Below the pieces are notes generated by a model. It was not told the origin of the DNA, ran no database searches, and worked only from the letters and a program-made list of their open reading frames with translations. DNA of 64,000 nucleotides from Vreelandella titanicae BH1 (GTDB lineage Bacteria > Pseudomonadota > Gammaproteobacteria > Pseudomonadales > Halomonadaceae): assembly GCF_000336575.1 (NCBI RefSeq), contig NZ_AOPO01000006.1:219532-283531 (forward strand). Reading direction: 5' to 3'. Both the position numbers and the translations under genes were made by a program. Below are positions 61,043-64,000 of the stretch, one piece after another (the first letter of the stretch is position 1; each line of letters starts with the position of its first letter).

Positions 61043-61398
61043 GGCGCGACACCTAATTTATGTTGCAAGGCGACAAGCCAAGGGTCGAGCAAATAGGGCG
61101 GCAAGGGCTGACTTCCCTTCAGCGCCGAAACACGTACGCGGCTGCCCCTGCCCTCTTCGCTTACCTGCAGTTGCAGGCGATACTCCGGCCAGCGGGCAAG
61201 GGATGCCTCGGCGCGCCCCAACGACAGATCCGCATGGCGTACCACATAGCCCTGCTCCACCATCAATTCCACGGCTTCGCGGAAGGTTTCCTCTGAAGAG
61301 GTAGCGTAAACCAGTTCACGGGGTTCCAAAGGCGTTGTCGTCGCGCAGCCAACCAATCCCCCCAGTAGCCCGATTAACAACCAGTGGCGCATTTTCAT
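61039..61398 (-). CDS. Small lipoprotein, metal-cluster gene, unknown
   Basis: A 119-residue predicted lipoprotein with lipobox LVGCA. After the signal, residues about 38-75 read ETFREAVELMVEQGYVVRHA (20 residues) and SLGRAEASL, which resembles a segment of the gene immediately upstream (VEVLTEWGFTLNS, TSLGLISAS). The rest forms predicted strands (YRLQLQVSEE, SRVRVSAL). It overlaps both neighbours by 4 bp, so it belongs to one operon. No known function is recognised. Confidence 0.75.
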   Translation of the reverse strand: MKMRHWLLIGLLGGLVGCATTTPLEPRELVYATSSEETFREAVELMVEQGYVVRHADLSLGRAEASLARWPEYRLQLQVSEEGRGSRVRVSALKGSQPLPPYLLDPWLVALQHKLGVAP

Positions 61399-61955
61399 AA
61401 CGGCCTCCCGGTCGCAGGGGCGGTTTGCGTAAAACTGGTTTGAAAGCGCTGACAGAAATCGTCGTTGCTGGCACTGTAGGATTCACGCAGATCACCCCAG
61501 TGATCGAAGCGGCGAATATCTCGGGATATCCGTATATGCGCGTCATCCACCAGTAGCGACACACGCTCCACCTCCACCGGCTGCTGGCCCACGCCACCGC
61601 CATAACCAATCCCCCCGATGCCAAAACCGACACCGGAACCACCGCGCCCTATGCCCACACCACCAAACAGGCGCATTCCACGCCCATAGCTGTAGGCATC
61701 ATCGTAAGGATCATAATAGCCGTGCAGTGGCCGTTCGCGGCTGGCGCTGATCAAGCCCAGGGAAGTATCGGTAGAGTTCAGGGTAAACCCCCACTCGGTG
61801 AGCACCTCAACGCTGGTTTCCAGCGCCTGCTCATGGATGGCGGGGAAATAGCACGAAGCCGCTGGCGCTGGTTCCGCTTGGGGCAGACGGTCAGGAACCA
61901 CTTGGCAGCCAGCAAGTACCAGCAGACAGGTTAAGCTTATGGGTATCGACTTCAT
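61395..61955 (-). CDS. Lipoprotein with Gly-rich insertion, first gene of the metal cluster
   Basis: A 186-residue predicted lipoprotein with lipobox LAGCQ. It has an AIHEQALETSVEVLTEWGFT segment (20 residues), then a Gly/Tyr-rich insertion (about residues 85-125, GVGIGRGGSGVGFGIGGIG), then predicted strands ending in DDFCQRFQ. The non-glycine parts resemble the following lipoprotein gene, suggesting tandem duplication. Its 3' end overlaps that gene by 4 bp. It leads the operon lipoprotein-lipoprotein-DUF1007-permease. Function unknown. Confidence 0.75.
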   Translation of the reverse strand: MKSIPISLTCLLVLAGCQVVPDRLPQAEPAPAASCYFPAIHEQALETSVEVLTEWGFTLNSTDTSLGLISASRERPLHGYYDPYDDAYSYGRGMRLFGGVGIGRGGSGVGFGIGGIGYGGGVGQQPVEVERVSLLVDDAHIRISRDIRRFDHWGDLRESYSASNDDFCQRFQTSFTQTAPATGRPL

Positions 61956-62051
61956 ATTAGTCCCTCTAAATGGGCGAGGCCGCTGGTTTGGCGCAGGCTA
62001 GCGCGCTAAGCTCGCCAAAGGTGGTCATACTTAACTGACATTGTAGGGTAA

Positions 62052-62079
62052 TGAAGACACCGTATTGAAGACACCGTTT
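62052..62079. repeat. Tandem 14-bp repeat upstream of glycerate kinase
   Basis: TGAAGACACCGTAT at 62052 is followed by TGAAGACACCGTTT at 62066, in the divergent region between the lipoprotein operon and glycerate kinase. Possible operator or slippage duplication. Confidence 0.45.
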
Positions 62080-62095
62080 TGCGGAGATCGTGCTA

Positions 62096-63229
62096 ATGAA
62101 TGTTTTGCTTTGCCCCGACAGCTTCAAAGATGCACTAAGCGCCCAAGACGCCGCAACTGCCATGGCGCGGGGCGTGCAGCGCGCTGCACCTGAGGCGCAC
62201 ATTCAAGTCTGCCCTTTAGCGGACGGCGGCGAAGGCAGTCTAGACGCACTCATCGCCGCGACTGGTGCCGAGCGGCGCCAGCTAAACGTTCAAGATGCCC
62301 TGGGTCGCCCTCGTCAAGCAGCCTGGGGATGGCTGAGCGACCAGCGTACCGCGTTTATTGAGCTGGCTGAAGCCAGCGGATTACAGCACTTAGCGGCCGA
62401 CGAGCGTAATGCGCTACACACCTCTACCTTTGGGGTGGGTGAACTACTGCTGACGGCACTGGATCAAGGTGCAGAAAAAGCGCTGCTGCTGCTTGGCGGC
62501 AGCGCCACCAATGACGGCGGCGCAGGCATGCTGCAGGCACTGGGCGCGCGCTTTTTAGATCAACACGGCGAACCGCTTCCCCCCGGCGGCGCGGCGCTTA
62601 ACCAATTGGCTAGCTTAGAACTCGATGGGCTAGACCCGCGGTTAGCCAAGTTTAGCCTGGAAGCCGCCGTTGATGTGGACAACCCGCTGCTGGGCGAACG
62701 CGGTGCCAGCGCGGTATTTGGCCCGCAAAAAGGAGCATCACCTGAAGAGGTCGAGCAGTTGGATCGTGCGCTGGGTCACTTCGCCGATATCAGCACTCAT
62801 GCATTAAGCGATGATTATCGAATGCTACCGGGCGTAGGGGCCGCGGGCGGTATGGGGTTTGCGGCCAAGGCTTTTTTAAATGCCACGCTAAAGCCCGGTA
62901 TTGAGATGATTATGCAGCAGGCCGGCATGGCTTCGCTGTTGGCCCGTGCCGACCTGGTGATTACCGGCGAAGGCCGTTTGGATGGGCAGAGCCTGTCGGG
63001 TAAAACGCCCATCGGCGTTTCCCGTGCTGCCAAACGTCTCCACAAACCCGTCATCGTGCTGGCGGGCAGCCTAGGCGATGGTTGGCAAGCCTGTTTTGAT
63101 GAAGGCGTCACCGCCGCTTTCGCGTTAGCCGATGGCCCCATGACGTTAGCTGACGCACTACCGCGCACCGCTAAACTGCTGGAAGCGCGCTGTGAAAGCC
63201 TGCTGCGTCTGTGGGTACACAGACCTTGA
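62096..63229 (+). CDS. Glycerate kinase (GarK/GlxK type)
   Basis: Phosphorylates D-glycerate, giving 2-phosphoglycerate in enzymes of the GarK/GlxK type. The 377-residue protein begins MNVLLCPDSFKDALSAQDAA with the family CPLADGGEGSLDAL motif, LGGSATNDGGAGMLQALG (18 residues) and the ITGEGRLDGQSLSGKTPIG segment. It stands alone, without tartronate semialdehyde reductase or glyoxylate carboligase genes nearby. The ATG at 62096 is preferred over a GTG at 62090 because the GGAG spacing fits. Confidence 0.93.
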   Translation: MNVLLCPDSFKDALSAQDAATAMARGVQRAAPEAHIQVCPLADGGEGSLDALIAATGAERRQLNVQDALGRPRQAAWGWLSDQRTAFIELAEASGLQHLAADERNALHTSTFGVGELLLTALDQGAEKALLLLGGSATNDGGAGMLQALGARFLDQHGEPLPPGGAALNQLASLELDGLDPRLAKFSLEAAVDVDNPLLGERGASAVFGPQKGASPEEVEQLDRALGHFADISTHALSDDYRMLPGVGAAGGMGFAAKAFLNATLKPGIEMIMQQAGMASLLARADLVITGEGRLDGQSLSGKTPIGVSRAAKRLHKPVIVLAGSLGDGWQACFDEGVTAAFALADGPMTLADALPRTAKLLEARCESLLRLWVHRP

Positions 63230-63329
63230 AATGTATGTAGACCTTGAAAAAGGCTCTCGCCGCCAGCATCTATTAAATCAGCAAAGGGTAACGAAAGTGG
63301 CTTAATGTCGAAGCACCAATGGCAAAGCG

Positions 63330-63370
63330 CTAATTTCAAAGTTCTAATTTCAAAGTTCTATTTCAAAGAT
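63330..63370. repeat. Tandem 14-bp repeat in the dps upstream region
   Basis: CTAATTTCAAAGTT occurs at 63330 and 63344, with a degenerate third copy (CTATTTCAAAGAT) at 63358. It lies about 120-160 bp upstream of the dps start and is AT-rich, so it may be promoter-related. Confidence 0.55.
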
Positions 63371-63378
63371 CTATGGCC

Positions 63379-63406
63379 GCGATGCAAAAAACTTGTTTTG
63401 CATCGC
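63379..63406 (+). promoter_or_regulatory. Perfect hairpin in the dps 5' region
   Basis: GCGATGCAAAA and TTTTGCATCGC form an 11-bp perfect stem with loop AACTTG, 83 bases before the dps start. There is no T tract after it, so a regulatory leader structure is as likely as a terminator of the upstream gene. Confidence 0.45.
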
Positions 63407-63489
63407 TACAGTTACACCCTATTCTGAAAGCACGCATCAACCGCCGCCTACTGTGGCATAAACACTGCGGCATAAAGAGGAAGCAGGAT

Positions 63490-63966
63490 ATGACTGACAC
63501 CAACAGCATTGGCCTACACGAAGGTAGCGCTAGTCAACTCGCAGAAAAGCTCAACCACCTGCTGGCCAATTACCAAATTTTCTATATGAACGTACGCGGC
63601 TACCACTGGAATGTTCGCGGTAGCGACTTTTTCGAGCTGCACGCCAAGTTTGAAGAGTTCTACACCGACCTGCTGACCAAAGTGGACGAGGTTGCCGAGC
63701 GCATCCTGACCCTGGGTCACAAGCCGGTACACGCCTACAGCGACTACGTAACGCTGTCGCGCATTCAGGAAGATAAAGACGTTCACGATGGCACCACCTG
63801 CGTCAAAGGCGTGCTGAAAGGCTACCAAACGATCATTGAGCTGCAGCGTGAGCTGCTGGCGCTTGCCTCTGACGCCGACGATGAAGGTACCGCGGCGCAA
63901 GCCGGTGACTACATTCGCGAGCAGGAAAAAACCATCTGGATGCTCAACGCCTATTTAAGCAAGTAA
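63490..63966 (+). CDS. dps: Dps-family DNA-protecting ferritin-like protein
   Basis: Dodecameric mini-ferritin that oxidises and stores iron and, in many species, protects DNA under stress. The 158-residue protein has the Dps-type ferroxidase residues: His39 (GYHWNV), His51, Glu55, Asp66 and Glu70 in the HAKFEEFYTDLLTKVDEVAE (20 residues) helix. The frame stays open from 63373, but the ATG at 63490 preceded by GAGG gives the normal length. The short N terminus lacks a Lys-rich tail, so DNA binding may be weak. The stop lies 34 bases from the window end. Confidence 0.93.
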   Translation: MTDTNSIGLHEGSASQLAEKLNHLLANYQIFYMNVRGYHWNVRGSDFFELHAKFEEFYTDLLTKVDEVAERILTLGHKPVHAYSDYVTLSRIQEDKDVHDGTTCVKGVLKGYQTIIELQRELLALASDADDEGTAAQAGDYIREQEKTIWMLNAYLSK

Positions 63967-64000
63967 GCGTCATCTTTTGATGTAAGAACGGCACCGTCTA

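Noticed and set aside
63373..63489. Longer N terminus for dps
   Set aside because: It would include the leader hairpin, and the extra residues are unlike Dps; a ribosome site precedes the ATG at 63490.

Overview
The window reads as a chromosomal segment of a halophilic gammaproteobacterium, most likely of the Halomonas/Vreelandella group (family Halomonadaceae). This is an inference from the moderately high GC content, the Pseudomonas-like core gene order (priA, argS, SPOR protein, hslVU, DUF971, ubiE-ubiJ-ubiB, hisE, tatABC), a BCCT osmolyte transporter and a FabY-type ketoacyl synthase. No rRNA or tRNA gene, insertion sequence, prophage or CRISPR array was seen. The window is almost fully coding.

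Left part (1-12.9 kb): a RadD/YejH-like helicase cut by the window edge, a small zinc-ribbon protein, purL facing the murein transglycosylase gene mltF, tadA, tesB, a short-form malic enzyme, ribosomal protein L31 and primosomal helicase priA. Centre-left (13-23.4 kb): a long forward block of housekeeping genes covering arginyl-tRNA charging, a division-type SPOR protein, the HslVU protease, ubiquinone synthesis, hisE and the Tat translocon.

Middle (23.5-34 kb): elbB, hemB (metal site lacking cysteines), ppk1, the divergent metE/metR pair with an operator-like inverted repeat, an RstAB-like two-component system, and two small genes (46 and 59 codons). From 34 to 41.5 kb the content is more accessory: a retropepsin-like protease overlapping a UMF1-type MFS transporter, a three-gene cassette of two periplasmic solute-binding proteins translationally coupled to a diguanylate cyclase, and a BCCT transporter.

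Right part (41.5-64 kb): a reverse-strand run trmB, SMR pump, dacB (PBP4), dgkA, glnE and an AEC transporter; then forward fabY-coaD, a 142-bp palindromic repeat element, a YfhL-type ferredoxin, a MATE pump, an AtoE-like transporter, a hotdog thioesterase and a voltage-sensor-like membrane protein without a pore. A MocR-type regulator diverges from a LysE/RhtB exporter with a palindrome at each start codon. Next come an I78 inhibitor-like lipoprotein, an entericidin and a HIT protein. A reverse four-gene metal cluster follows: two related lipoproteins, DUF1007 and a NiCoT-family permease, with a Zur-box-like palindrome in front of the permease. Glycerate kinase and dps close the window.

The least explained items are the SBP-SBP-GGDEF cassette, the pore-less voltage-sensor-like protein, the DUF1007/NiCoT/twin-lipoprotein cluster with its Zur-like site, and the palindromic repeat after coaD.
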